A stretch of DNA of 64,000 nucleotides from Microbacterium paraoxydans (GTDB lineage Bacteria > Actinomycetota > Actinomycetes > Actinomycetales > Microbacteriaceae): positions 310,001 to 374,000 of the forward strand of contig NZ_JAIVLG010000006.1 in assembly GCF_020524545.1 (NCBI RefSeq), in the 5' to 3' direction. A program made the position numbers and the translations under genes. Below, in pieces: positions 35,901 through 43,365 of this stretch. The notes under the pieces were generated by a model. That model saw only the letters and a list, made by a program, of their open reading frames with translations, made no database searches and was not told where the DNA came from. Within the stretch, counting starts at the first letter, position 1, and each line of letters opens with the position of its first letter.

Positions 35901-36841
35901 GATCGGCCGTGGTCACGGCATCCGGCTTCCAGCCGAACGAGCAGGACATCAAGGTCGTCGTGTACTCGACGCCCGTGCTGGTCGACACGGTGACCGCCGA
36001 CGCGAACGGTGTCGCGACCTGGTCGGGCACGCTGCCGGCCGGGCTCGAAGACGGAGCGCACACGCTCACGTTCCAGGGATCCGTCGACCGCGGTCTCACG
36101 TTCACACTCTCCAGGGCGACCACGGTGTTCGGCGCCTGCACGGTCGAGGGCGCCACGCTCAAGTGGGGCTACAAGGCGTCCTTCCGCACGTACATCGAGG
36201 GCATCGCGAAGGGCGGCTGGACGCTCACCGACGTGGCGTACCAGTACCCGGACTTCGTGTGGCAGAACGGCACCGGGTCGTTCGACGACGAGGCCATGAC
36301 CGGTCTCGTCTCGTACGGAGGGAGCATCCGATTCACCGGGCACGACGGCGCGCTGGACACGACTCTCGGGAATGCCGGCGTCGAGCTCGCCGGAGACAAG
36401 GGATACCTCGTCTTCGACGTGACCGGCACCACGCAGGGCGGCGAGAGCATCGACCAGCAGGGCGTCCGCCTCGCGGAGTTCACTCTCGCTGACGCGGCGA
36501 TCGTCGACGGCGTGCTCCCACTCGATGCCGTGCCGACCACGCTGACCGAGGCGGGGGCTGCCGCGTTCGGCACCTATGCCGCGGGCGAGGCGCTGGATCC
36601 GGTCACGGCTGTGATCCCGGTGAACCCGGACTGCGGCGTCGCGGCGGAGGAGACGGACGTCGACTCCGAGGCCGCGGCTACCGTCACCGCGGTGACCGAG
36701 CCTGCCGACGCGGAGGGTGCGCCGGTGTGGCCGTGGATCGTCGGCGGCCTGGTGGTCGTGGCGCTCGCCGCGACCGGCGGTGTGCTGATCGCTCGCCGCA
36801 ACCGCAACGACGAGACCGCCGAGACGACGACCGAGGTCTGA
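32996..36841 (+). CDS. Large surface haem-binding protein with two HtaA domains
   Basis: 1281-aa protein starting at GTG 32996 (GGAG just upstream), which gives a clean Sec signal of about 39 residues. Order: beta-sandwich module A1 (about 42-157); an acidic DPGT repeat linker (159-202); module B1 and A2 (210-483); a second copy, B2 and A3 (484-757); HtaA domain 1 (about 770-925, GGSLRWAISSSFVNYV); an Ig-like domain (954-1041); HtaA domain 2 (1046-1215, GATLKWGYKASFRTYI); one transmembrane anchor (1244-1265) and a short charged tail. HtaA domains bind haem through a conserved Tyr. It captures haem outside the cell for HmuTUV. Confidence 0.9.
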   Translation: MNAIATASSGSARIRVLLAAFVSFLLVAAGAVIVPPAHAAGATITATVASADASGVSVQVQADGLPDVAGAYAALIVTGTEGGLSGAGGYAAFVMPVVAGGASTFTLEASAGSLDRTKSYEVLVWQKHSNPDETTIYGRGDVAISAGQWDAVFGAVPTDPGTDPGTDPGTDTGTDPGTDPGTDPGTDPGTDPGTDPGTDPGTTPPTDAAIEVFLADGTTPAGDTGLEAGDRIVVRGTGYDPAGNVGGRGVPIPNTLPQGTYVVFGNFAADWKPSTGAPSSTRSVGTQVWALSEGVLNQVPSQYQGAIRAQWVDIAADGTFEATLTLKDAAATPGSYGVYTYAAGGVVNVDQERGIDLNYAETASLTATVKNASAKDGLAVEAEASKLGTATGAYVALIEAGTEAEVTAGGGFLAMQYVRGIEGGAFTVDLTAAADDLDRAKSYEVIVWKQHTMPTADTIYARAAVAISDAQWEALTPAPFTPSIEVFLADGTTPAEGAALTAGDKIVVKGSGYDPEANVGGRGVPIPNTLPQGTYVVFGNFAADWKPSTGASSSNRSVAAQVWALAEGVLDQVPSQYQGAIRAQWVDIAADGTFEATLTLKDAAATPGSYGVYTYAAGGVTNAAQEKSVALNYGTGVSLTTAVKTATAQDGLTVTAAATRLGTATGAYAALIEKGREADVTASGGFLAMKYVTEITYGAFAVDLTTAAKNLDRTKSYEVIVWKQHTMPTSDTIYARSTVAITPEQWNALFETVVPPKPTKPSTPPASVPGGSLRWAISSSFVNYVTGDIAQGSITVSDGATRSGGQFQFGQTVGGDYDRGTGLGSVIYRGSVRFTGHHGVLDVTVSNPQIRITSATAATLYVTSGGARVPFATLDLSRAARTTADGAVTYTGAPAVLTAAGRDTVLAGYSTALNPVTFTIGSVAAAPSGTTGTVAAAAVKAKTTLPATPPASEGIDVDEENLAALSSGRSAVVTASGFQPNEQDIKVVVYSTPVLVDTVTADANGVATWSGTLPAGLEDGAHTLTFQGSVDRGLTFTLSRATTVFGACTVEGATLKWGYKASFRTYIEGIAKGGWTLTDVAYQYPDFVWQNGTGSFDDEAMTGLVSYGGSIRFTGHDGALDTTLGNAGVELAGDKGYLVFDVTGTTQGGESIDQQGVRLAEFTLADAAIVDGVLPLDAVPTTLTEAGAAAFGTYAAGEALDPVTAVIPVNPDCGVAAEETDVDSEAAATVTAVTEPADAEGAPVWPWIVGGLVVVALAATGGVLIARRNRNDETAETTTEV
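33470..33601 (+). repeat. Eleven 12-bp tandem repeats encoding a DPGT linker
   Basis: Eleven head-to-tail 12-bp units (GAyCCsGGnACs) encode ten DPGT and one DTGT. They form an extended acidic spacer that probably projects the haem-binding modules through the wall. The copy number is prone to change by slippage. Confidence 0.93.
33623..35266 (+). repeat. 822-bp in-frame tandem duplication inside the HtaA gene
   Basis: Two copies of a 274-codon unit (33623-34444 and 34445-35266). Long stretches are nearly identical, for example VGGRGVPIPNTLPQGTYVVF and QWVDIAADGTFEATLTLKDA in both. The register is exact (start-to-start 822 bp), indicating a recent duplication of a B+A module pair. Confidence 0.88.
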
Positions 36842-36850
36842 GTCGAGGCA

Positions 36851-36893
36851 GAGAACGGCCGTCCCCGACGGATGTGTGGGGAGGGCCGTTCTC
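36851..36893 (+). terminator. Hairpin terminator after the HtaA gene
   Basis: GAGAACGGCC (36851-36860) pairs with GGCCGTTCTC (36884-36893), ten bases after the stop codon. Strong GC stem, no clear U-tract. Confidence 0.8.
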
Positions 36894-36927
36894 CGTCTCC
36901 TGCCGCGTACGGATGTCGGAAGACCCC

Positions 36928-36968
36928 ACGGATGCAGGATCAGTCGGGCGGACGCTTCCTGCATCCGT
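36928..36968. repeat. Second palindrome downstream of the HtaA gene
   Basis: ACGGATGCAGGA (36928-36939) and TCCTGCATCCGT (36957-36968) are exact 12-bp inverted repeats around a 17-bp loop. It lies 35 bp past the terminator and 86 bp before the next gene; its role is unclear. The rest of 36894-37053 holds nothing else I recognise. Confidence 0.75.
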
Positions 36969-37053
36969 GCGATCGTCCGACCGATGCGCACTCGAAACCG
37001 ATGTCGCGTGAACTCCGGTGCACGGCATCCGTCGTCGGTGGGACAATGGAGTC

Positions 37054-37371
37054 ATGGCCCCCACCGATTCCCACCAGACCGTCGAGGCGACCGTGCGCCG
37101 CGTGCCGCGGTACGGCGTGTTCATGGGCATCGGCGTCGTGCTCGGCATCATCGTCGCCGGCATCCTCACCTGGGCGGGCAGCTTCGAGCCTTCGCAGGCG
37201 CTCGATGTCGTCTACCCGCCCGGACAGGTCTTCGGGTTCCTCCTGCTGTGGACGGTGCCGATCGGCATCGCGCTGGGCGGCGTCCTCGCACTGATCTTGG
37301 AGCGCGCGGCCCGGAGACACGACCGCGTGGTGCGGGTCGACCGCGAGACCGTCGTCGACGACGACGAATGA
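37054..37371 (+). CDS. Small membrane protein of unknown function, 105 aa
   Basis: 105-aa protein with two transmembrane helices (about 24-46 and 59-85), a short periplasmic loop and a charged C-terminal tail (RRHDRVVRVDRETVVDDDE). The ATG at 37054 has GACAAT six bases upstream and no Shine-Dalgarno, so it is probably leaderless. It lies convergent to the 201-aa unknown with a two-base gap. I do not recognise a family with known function. Confidence 0.75.
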   Translation: MAPTDSHQTVEATVRRVPRYGVFMGIGVVLGIIVAGILTWAGSFEPSQALDVVYPPGQVFGFLLLWTVPIGIALGGVLALILERAARRHDRVVRVDRETVVDDDE

Positions 37372-37373
37372 CG

Positions 37374-37979
37374 CTACGCCAGTTCGGCGATCACCGGACG
37401 GATGGCGGCGTCGAACGCCACGACGTCACGGCGTAGACCGTCGGTGACCGCGACCGTGAGGGCTCCGATCCACCAGATTCCGCGTTGCGAGAACGGCAGC
37501 ACCTGCACGTTCAGCTCGAACGAATGCGCCCGTCGCCCGATATCGCGCTCGAACTCCGCGATCGCACTCGCATAGGCCCGGTAGGCATCGCCGCCGGTGT
37601 GGCTCTTCATCGAGCTCACGTATCGATCGTGGGCGGCGCGCGCGTAGCGAAGGGCGGATGCCGCGTGCGGGGCGATCGCCGAGGTCAGCTCTTCGGCGCC
37701 GGTGGCCGGCAGAGCCACCAGGGTGTCGAAGCCGTCGATGAGTTCGAGCGGCACGTCGGAGGGGTGCGCGCGGGGCTCGACCGTCATGTCCCAGTACTCG
37801 CGCCATTGCGTCTCGACCGTCGACGAAGCGTCGACCGCATCCGGTGCCCGGACGGCGAGCTCGCGGAGTGTCGGGAGGCCCTCCGGCGCGCGGATCCCGA
37901 GGCTCTGCCGCAGCGCGAGCGCGACGAGCACCGGAACGCTCGCGTCTTCGCGGATGAGCCACTGCGGCTTGTCGGACAT
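37374..37979 (-). CDS. Hypothetical protein, 201 aa
   Basis: 201-aa soluble protein of unknown function, mostly helical, without signal peptide or membrane segment. Notable stretches: QWLIREDASVPVLVALALRQ at the N-terminus, GFDTLVALPATGAEELTSAI in the middle and LPFSQRGIWWIGALTVAVTD near the C-terminus. TACGAT lies six bases before the ATG (leaderless pattern). It diverges from purM with an 86-bp gap. I cannot assign a role. Confidence 0.75.
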   Translation of the reverse strand: MSDKPQWLIREDASVPVLVALALRQSLGIRAPEGLPTLRELAVRAPDAVDASSTVETQWREYWDMTVEPRAHPSDVPLELIDGFDTLVALPATGAEELTSAIAPHAASALRYARAAHDRYVSSMKSHTGGDAYRAYASAIAEFERDIGRRAHSFELNVQVLPFSQRGIWWIGALTVAVTDGLRRDVVAFDAAIRPVIAELA

Positions 37980-38065
37980 GGCCCCATCGTAGGCGGGTCG
38001 GCCGTCCGGATCCGAGAGTGATCCGGGCGGAGAGTCGAACCCCCTGCGGGCGGTAGGCTGGAGGT

Positions 38066-39241
38066 GTGGCTGCCTCCCCCACCAATCCCTATTCCGAAGC
38101 CGGCGTCGACACCGCTGCAGGCGATCTCGCCGTCGAGCTGATGAAGTCGTCCGTGCGCGCGACGCACGGCCCCGAAGTGCTCGGCGGTGTCGGCGGATTC
38201 GCCGGCCTGTTCGATGCCAGTGCGCTGCGCGATTTCCGTCGCCCGCTGCTCGCGACCAGCACCGACGGCGTCGGCACGAAGGTCGCGATCGCCCAGGCGA
38301 TCGACAAGCACGACACGATCGGCCAGGATCTGGTCGGGATGGTCGTCGACGACATCGTCGTGGTGGGGGCGAAGCCGCTCTTCATGACCGACTACATCGC
38401 GTGTGGCAAGGTCGTCCCCGAGCGCATCGCCGACATCGTGCGCGGCATCGCCGAGGCGTGCTCGGCCACCGGTACCGCGCTGGTCGGTGGCGAGACGGCC
38501 GAGCACCCCGGCCTTCTGGGAGCGCGCGACTACGACGTGGCCGGGGCGGCGACCGGCGTGGTCGAGGCCGACGCGATCCTCGGTGCGGAGCTCGTACAGG
38601 ACGGCGATGCCGTGATCGCGGTCGCCTCCAGCGGGCTCCACTCCAACGGCTACTCGCTCGTCCGCCACATCGTGACCCGTGCGGGGATCGGTTACGGCGA
38701 CAACGCCGCCGACTTCGGCGCCACCTGGGGTGAGGTGCTCCTCGAGCCGACCCGCCTGTACACGCTTCCCCTGCTGCGCCTGATCGAGCAGCTCGGCGGC
38801 GGAGTCCACTCGCTCAGCCATGTCACCGGCGGCGGCATCGCGGCGAATCTCGCCCGTGTGCTCCCGCAGGGCAGCTGGGTCGAGGTCGACCGCAGCAGCT
38901 GGTCGCCCAGCCCGGTCTTCCGGGTACTCAGCGACATCGCCGGCACCACGCTGGAGTCGGCCGAGGGCACCTGGAACCTCGGCATCGGCTTCCTCGCCGT
39001 GGTCGCCGCCGACAAGAAGGACGCCGCGATCGCGGCGCTGAACGCCGAGGGCATGCCCTCGTGGCAGGTCGGGACCGTGGGCTTCGGTCCGCGTCCGACC
39101 GGCGAATTCGATTCCCCTCGCCCCCTCACCGCGTCGCTGCCGCGCCGCGCCGAGACTCCGGGCGAGTGGGCCCTGGGCGCCAAGGGCGTCGACGGTGGAG
39201 CGGTGCGCCTGGTCGGCGCCTACGCGGACGGAGCGAAGTAA
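38066..39241 (+). CDS. purM: Phosphoribosylformylglycinamidine cyclo-ligase PurM (AIR synthetase)
   Basis: 391-aa enzyme closing the imidazole ring (FGAM to AIR). Blocks: GGFAGLFDASALRDFRRPLL, STDGVGTKVAIA, DLVGMVVDDIVVVGAKPLFM, GGETAEHPG and ASSGLHSNGYSL. It starts at a GTG; TAGGCT lies exactly six bases upstream, and the GGAGG between them is too close to serve as Shine-Dalgarno, so a leaderless start is likely. Followed by purF six bases after the stop. Confidence 0.96.
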   Translation: MAASPTNPYSEAGVDTAAGDLAVELMKSSVRATHGPEVLGGVGGFAGLFDASALRDFRRPLLATSTDGVGTKVAIAQAIDKHDTIGQDLVGMVVDDIVVVGAKPLFMTDYIACGKVVPERIADIVRGIAEACSATGTALVGGETAEHPGLLGARDYDVAGAATGVVEADAILGAELVQDGDAVIAVASSGLHSNGYSLVRHIVTRAGIGYGDNAADFGATWGEVLLEPTRLYTLPLLRLIEQLGGGVHSLSHVTGGGIAANLARVLPQGSWVEVDRSSWSPSPVFRVLSDIAGTTLESAEGTWNLGIGFLAVVAADKKDAAIAALNAEGMPSWQVGTVGFGPRPTGEFDSPRPLTASLPRRAETPGEWALGAKGVDGGAVRLVGAYADGAK

Positions 39242-39247
39242 GAGCCC

Positions 39248-40720
39248 ATGTGCGGCATCGTCGGAATGGTGGGCTCTGCCCCGGTCAATCAGGACATCTA
39301 CGACGCACTCCTGTTGCTGCAGCACCGCGGCCAGGATGCGACAGGCATCGCCACCGCCGAGGCGAACGGCGTGATGCACAACGCCAAGGCGCAGGGCATG
39401 GTCCGTGAGGCGTTTCGCACCCGCGACATGCGCGCGCTGCTCGGCAACGTCGGCCTCGGCCACGTGCGCTACGCGACCAAGGGGACAGCGTCCAACGAAG
39501 AGGAGATGCAGCCGTTCTACGTGAACGCGCCGTACGGCATCATCCTCATCCACAACGGCAACCTCACCAACACCCGCGAGCTCACGGCCGACATGGCCAA
39601 GCGCGACCGCCGTCACCTGAACTCGTCGAGCGACACCGAGCTGCTGCTCAACGTGCTCGCCGGCGAGCTGCAGAACACGACCTCGGCCGTCGACCTCGAC
39701 CCCGAGCGCGTCTTCGAGGCCGTCGCCCGCACGCACGAGCGCATCGAAGGCGCCTACGCCGTGATCGCCGTGATCGCCGGGTACGGTCTGCTCGGGTTCC
39801 GCGACCCGTTCGGCATCCGCCCGCTGATCCTGGGGCGCCGTCCGTCGACGGTCCCCGGTGCCGAGGGGAAGGACGAGTGGGTCGTGGCTAGCGAGTCGCT
39901 CGTGCTCGAGAACGGAGACTACGACGTCGTCCGTGAGGTCGAGCCCGGCGAGGCCGTCTTCATCACCAACGACGGCGAACTGTTCTCCAAGCAGTGCGCC
40001 CCGGCCACGACGCTCGCGCCGTGCGCTTTCGAGTACGTCTACCTCGCGCGCCCCGACTCGGTCATGAACGGCATCTCCGTCTACGAGTCGCGTCTGCGCA
40101 TGGGCGACCGTCTCGCCGACACCATCGCCACGCACGTTCCGATGGACAAGATCGACGTGGTCATGCCGATCCCCGACTCCTCTCGCCCCGCCGCCATGGA
40201 GGTCGCCCGCAAGCTCGGCATCGAGTACCGTGAGGGCTTCTACAAGAACCGCTATGTCGGCCGCACCTTCATCATGCCCGGGCAGGCGGTGCGCAAGAAG
40301 AGCGTGCGTCAGAAGCTCAACGCCATGTCCACCGAGTTCCAGGGCAAGAACGTGCTGCTGATCGACGACTCGATCGTGCGCGGGACCACGTCCAAGGAGA
40401 TCATCCAGATGGCGCGGGATGCCGGTGCCGCCTCGGTCACCTTCGCCTCCGCGGCGCCTCCCGTGCGGCACCCGCACGTCTACGGCATCAACATGCCCTC
40501 GCGCCACGAGCTCATCGCCCACGGGCGGACGATCCCCGAGATCGCCGAGGAACTCGGCTGCGACCACCTCGTCTATCAGGAGGTCGACGACCTCAAAGCG
40601 GCGATCATCGAAGGGTCGGCCCTCACCGATCTCGATCTGAGCTGCTTCGACGGGCGGTACGTGACCGGCACGGTGTCCGACGAATACCTGGCCTGGGTGG
40701 AGGGGTCGCAGACCTCATGA
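39248..40720 (+). CDS. purF: Amidophosphoribosyltransferase PurF
   Basis: 490-aa enzyme for the first committed step, PRPP plus glutamine to phosphoribosylamine. The nucleophile Cys2 (MCGIVGMVG) is exposed at the N-terminus without a propeptide. The N-terminal half is class II amidotransferase; the PRPP-binding loop VLLIDDSIVRGTTSKEI is in the C-terminal half. It overlaps the downstream MFS gene by four bases, suggesting a purM-purF-MFS operon. Confidence 0.96.
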   Translation: MCGIVGMVGSAPVNQDIYDALLLLQHRGQDATGIATAEANGVMHNAKAQGMVREAFRTRDMRALLGNVGLGHVRYATKGTASNEEEMQPFYVNAPYGIILIHNGNLTNTRELTADMAKRDRRHLNSSSDTELLLNVLAGELQNTTSAVDLDPERVFEAVARTHERIEGAYAVIAVIAGYGLLGFRDPFGIRPLILGRRPSTVPGAEGKDEWVVASESLVLENGDYDVVREVEPGEAVFITNDGELFSKQCAPATTLAPCAFEYVYLARPDSVMNGISVYESRLRMGDRLADTIATHVPMDKIDVVMPIPDSSRPAAMEVARKLGIEYREGFYKNRYVGRTFIMPGQAVRKKSVRQKLNAMSTEFQGKNVLLIDDSIVRGTTSKEIIQMARDAGAASVTFASAAPPVRHPHVYGINMPSRHELIAHGRTIPEIAEELGCDHLVYQEVDDLKAAIIEGSALTDLDLSCFDGRYVTGTVSDEYLAWVEGSQTS

Positions 40721-42030
40721 CGATGCCGAGCGCTCGACCGCTCTGGCAGGGTCGGGCTCTCGCACTCGTCGGGATCGTCCTGGTGGCGTTCTCGCTGCGC
40801 TCGGCGGTCGCCTCCTTGTCACCGGTGATCGACCACGTCGCCGAGGACTTCCCCGTCTCGCCGGTGATCATCGGGTTGATCGGTGCCGCTCCTCCGGTCT
40901 GCTTCGCGATCTTCGGGCTGCTCACGCCGTTGTTCGAGCGGCGCTTCGGCCTGGAGCGGATGGCGGTCGCCGCGATCACGCTGATGGCTTCGGGCCTGCT
41001 GCTGCGCGGTCTCGCGATCGATTCGATGACCCTGCTCGCGGCGACCGCGGTCGTGTTCGCGGGGGTTGGTTCGGGCAACGTGCTGCTTCCCCCGCTGGTG
41101 AAGAAGTACTTCCCCGACCGCCTCGGGAGCATGATGACGATCTACTCGACCACGATGGCGGTGTCGACCTTCCTGCCGCCGCTCGTCGCGGTTCCGGTCG
41201 CCGATTCGCTCGGGTGGCGGGTGTCGCTCGGCATGTGGGGCATCGTCGCCGGGATCGCGCTCGTGCCCTGGGTCGCACTGCTGCTGGGAAAACGGCCTCG
41301 CGTCGGCGACCAGGTGAAGACGGAGCTCCTCGTCCCCGATCCCACCGACGGCGTCGACGATGTGCAGGATGCGGTGGCCGCCTCGACCGGACCGATCTCG
41401 ACCACGCCGGCGAGCCGCAGGCACTTCGCCCGCCTGTGGCGACTGCCGCTCGCCTGGTCGCTCGCGCTCGTGTTCGGGGCGTCGTCGACCATGGCGTACG
41501 TCTCGTTCGCGTGGATGCCGACCATGCTCGTCGACATCGGCGGGGTCACCCCGGCGACGGCGGGCTTCCTGCTCTCCCTGTTCGCATTGATCGGCCTGCC
41601 CTGTTCCTTGCTCGTACCGATCCTGGTGGTCCGATTCCAGGCGACGCGTCCGCTCTTCTTCGTAGCCGTCGCCGGGGGCCTGGTCGGCCTCACCGGGCTC
41701 CTGCTCATCCCCACGGTGGCGCTTCCGCTGTGGGTGAGCATCTTCGGTCTCACGGCCATCATGTTCCCGCTGAGCCTGGTCCTGCTCAGCATCCGTGCCC
41801 GTACGCCGGAGAGCGCGGTGGCGCTGAGCGGGTTCGTGCAGAGCATCGGCTATGCGATCGCCGCGGTCTTCCCGCTGCTGATCGGGCTACTCCACGAGAC
41901 GACCGCGGGATGGCAGATTCCGCTCCTCGTCATCGCTGGTGTGCTCGTCGTCGCGATCCCCGCCGGCATCGTCGCGGGTCGTCGCCGCACGGTCGAGGAC
42001 GAGTGGGAGCGCCGGCACGGCCGCTGGTGA
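40717..42030 (+). CDS. MFS transporter, CynX/NimT family
   Basis: 437-aa carrier with 12 transmembrane segments and a long central loop (about residues 195-235). The ALVGIVLVAFSLRSAVASLS start and the SGNVLLPPLVKKYFPDR segment match the cyanate/nitroimidazole (CynX/NimT) group. The substrate is unknown. Its start overlaps the purF stop, but a functional tie to purine synthesis is not established. Followed by a repeat-rich convergent intergenic region. Confidence 0.88.
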   Translation: MTMPSARPLWQGRALALVGIVLVAFSLRSAVASLSPVIDHVAEDFPVSPVIIGLIGAAPPVCFAIFGLLTPLFERRFGLERMAVAAITLMASGLLLRGLAIDSMTLLAATAVVFAGVGSGNVLLPPLVKKYFPDRLGSMMTIYSTTMAVSTFLPPLVAVPVADSLGWRVSLGMWGIVAGIALVPWVALLLGKRPRVGDQVKTELLVPDPTDGVDDVQDAVAASTGPISTTPASRRHFARLWRLPLAWSLALVFGASSTMAYVSFAWMPTMLVDIGGVTPATAGFLLSLFALIGLPCSLLVPILVVRFQATRPLFFVAVAGGLVGLTGLLLIPTVALPLWVSIFGLTAIMFPLSLVLLSIRARTPESAVALSGFVQSIGYAIAAVFPLLIGLLHETTAGWQIPLLVIAGVLVVAIPAGIVAGRRRTVEDEWERRHGRW

Positions 42031-42075
42031 GCGCGTCGGCGGCCGGCCGCGGTGGTGACGGTGTCTCACGGCGTC

Positions 42076-42140
42076 AAGGAGATCGCACGTAACGAAGGAG
42101 ACCGCCCTCGGTACGCTCCTTCGTTCCGTGAGATCTCCTT
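42076..42140. repeat. Nested inverted repeat between convergent genes
   Basis: The outer stem AAGGAGATC/GATCTCCTT (42076-42084, 42132-42140) encloses an inner stem AACGAAGGAG/CTCCTTCGTT (42091-42100, 42116-42125). It lies after the MFS gene and may act as a two-way terminator. Its right arm belongs to the first 28-bp repeat unit. Confidence 0.8.
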
Positions 42141-42208
42141 CAGGTTGCGCGGACGGAGAGATCTCCTTCAGGTTGCGCGGACGGAGAGATCTCCTTCAGG
42201 CTGCGCGG
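42131..42208. repeat. 28-bp tandem repeat, 2.8 copies
   Basis: Two exact 28-bp units beginning AGATCTCCTTCAGGTTGCGC (42131-42158, 42159-42186) and a third partial unit (42187-42208) with one T-to-C change. It is noncoding and lies just past the 3' end of the following lacI gene. Confidence 0.92.
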
Positions 42209-42236
42209 CTCTGGGAGCCAGGGCAGGGGGTGAGCG

Positions 42237-43271
42237 TCAGCGCATCGAGCGAGGTGGTGCCGTCGATGAGCGCACGATGAGCTGCGGGTCGGTGGACGGC
42301 ATCTCGCCGACCGCCTCGTGCCCCTCGATCTGTGCGATGACCCGGAGAGCAGCGGCACGGCCCATCGCCTCGAAGGGCTGACGGACGGTCGTGAGTGCGG
42401 GGGAGGCGTAGGCGGCCAGAGCGATGTCGTCCACGCTGACCACCGAGACGTCCTCCGGCACGCTGCGACCGGCCTCGTGCAGGGCGCGGATCAGACCGAA
42501 CGCCATCTCGTCGCTGCTGACGAACACGGCCGTCGCCTCGGGGATGGCCGCGATCGTGCGTCCGGCGCGGTAGCCGGATTCGGGCGTCCAGTCGGCGGGG
42601 ATCAGCGGTGGTGGCACGATGCCCCGATCACGGAGCGTCTGCTCCCAGGCCTCGCTGCGCTGCTGGGTCTCGGTCCAGTAGTCGTCGCCGGAGACATGCC
42701 ACACGGTCTTGTGCCCGAGGTCGAGGAGGTGCTCGACGGCGAGGCGGGCGATGGCGCGCTGGTCGACCGCGAGCGGGGCGTCCTCGTCCAGGGAGGTGCG
42801 CTCGCTCCGGGTCGCGGGGGTGCGCTCGGTGCGCGTGCGCATCGCCGGACTCTCGAGCTCGACCGGCACGCCGAGGATGATGCCCTCGGCGCCTTGTCGC
42901 TCCAGCCGGTCGAAGGCCTCGAGGAACGCCTCGGCCGAGGCGTGGTCCGCCACGGCCGCCGTCGAGACCGTGTACCCGTTCGCCGCGGCCGCCTGCTGGA
43001 TGCCGACACCGAGCGCCGCAGACGAGTACCGATCCGTCGAGACCACGATCACGCCCAGCACGCGGGTGCGACCGGAGGCGAGGGAGGCGGCGGCGGCGTG
43101 CACGCGGTAGCCCAGCTCCTCGACCGCCGCCAGCACGCGCCGCGCGGTGTCGGGGCGCACGTTGTCCTGCCCCGACATCACGCGGGAGACGGTCTGTGTG
43201 GAGACTCCGGCGAGCTGGGCGACGTCGACCTGGCTCGGGGCGCGGTCGTCTCTCGGGCGGCGAGGTGACAT
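42237..43271 (-). CDS. LacI-family regulator of the galactosidase/GH101 locus
   Basis: 344-aa LacI repressor: helix-turn-helix QVDVAQLAGVSTQTVSRVMS, hinge AASLASGRT, then a sugar-binding domain. Divergent from the GH35 gene, whose promoter holds a LacI-type site; matching sites precede the GH101 gene and the ABC operon, so one regulator can bind all three units. I chose the ATG at 43271: the conserved region begins soon after, and TACCAT lies seven bases upstream (leaderless pattern). Confidence 0.92.
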   Translation of the reverse strand: MSPRRPRDDRAPSQVDVAQLAGVSTQTVSRVMSGQDNVRPDTARRVLAAVEELGYRVHAAAASLASGRTRVLGVIVVSTDRYSSAALGVGIQQAAAANGYTVSTAAVADHASAEAFLEAFDRLERQGAEGIILGVPVELESPAMRTRTERTPATRSERTSLDEDAPLAVDQRAIARLAVEHLLDLGHKTVWHVSGDDYWTETQQRSEAWEQTLRDRGIVPPPLIPADWTPESGYRAGRTIAAIPEATAVFVSSDEMAFGLIRALHEAGRSVPEDVSVVSVDDIALAAYASPALTTVRQPFEAMGRAAALRVIAQIEGHEAVGEMPSTDPQLIVRSSTAPPRSMR

Positions 43272-43329
43272 GTGCTCAATGGTAGCGATCAATCGGCGTA
43301 AATCCAGGAGGCGGCGTATTGGGTGATGC

Positions 43330-43348
43330 GATAATGTGAACGCAAACA
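43330..43348. promoter_or_regulatory. Promoter element and LacI-type operator of the GH35 gene
   Basis: A GATAAT -10-like box (43330-43335) abuts TGTGAACGCAAACA (43335-43348), reverse TGTTTGCGTTCACA. This shares the TGTTTGCG half with operators at 45265, 45320 and 54826. Confidence 0.72.
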
Positions 43349-43365
43349 CTCGTGCTTGGAGCGCT

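Noticed and set aside
33020..36991. A 1323-codon antisense open frame opposite the HtaA gene
   Set aside because: Shadow frame caused by GC-rich third positions. Composition is Arg/Gly/Val-rich, no domain is visible, and the plus strand encodes a coherent multidomain protein.
37784..40567. A 927-codon antisense open frame opposite purM and purF
   Set aside because: Both purine enzymes are fully conserved on the plus strand; the antisense frame shows no recognisable protein.
42131..42208. Possible CRISPR array (28-bp repeats)
   Set aside because: The units are directly abutting with no unique spacers, and no cas genes are present.
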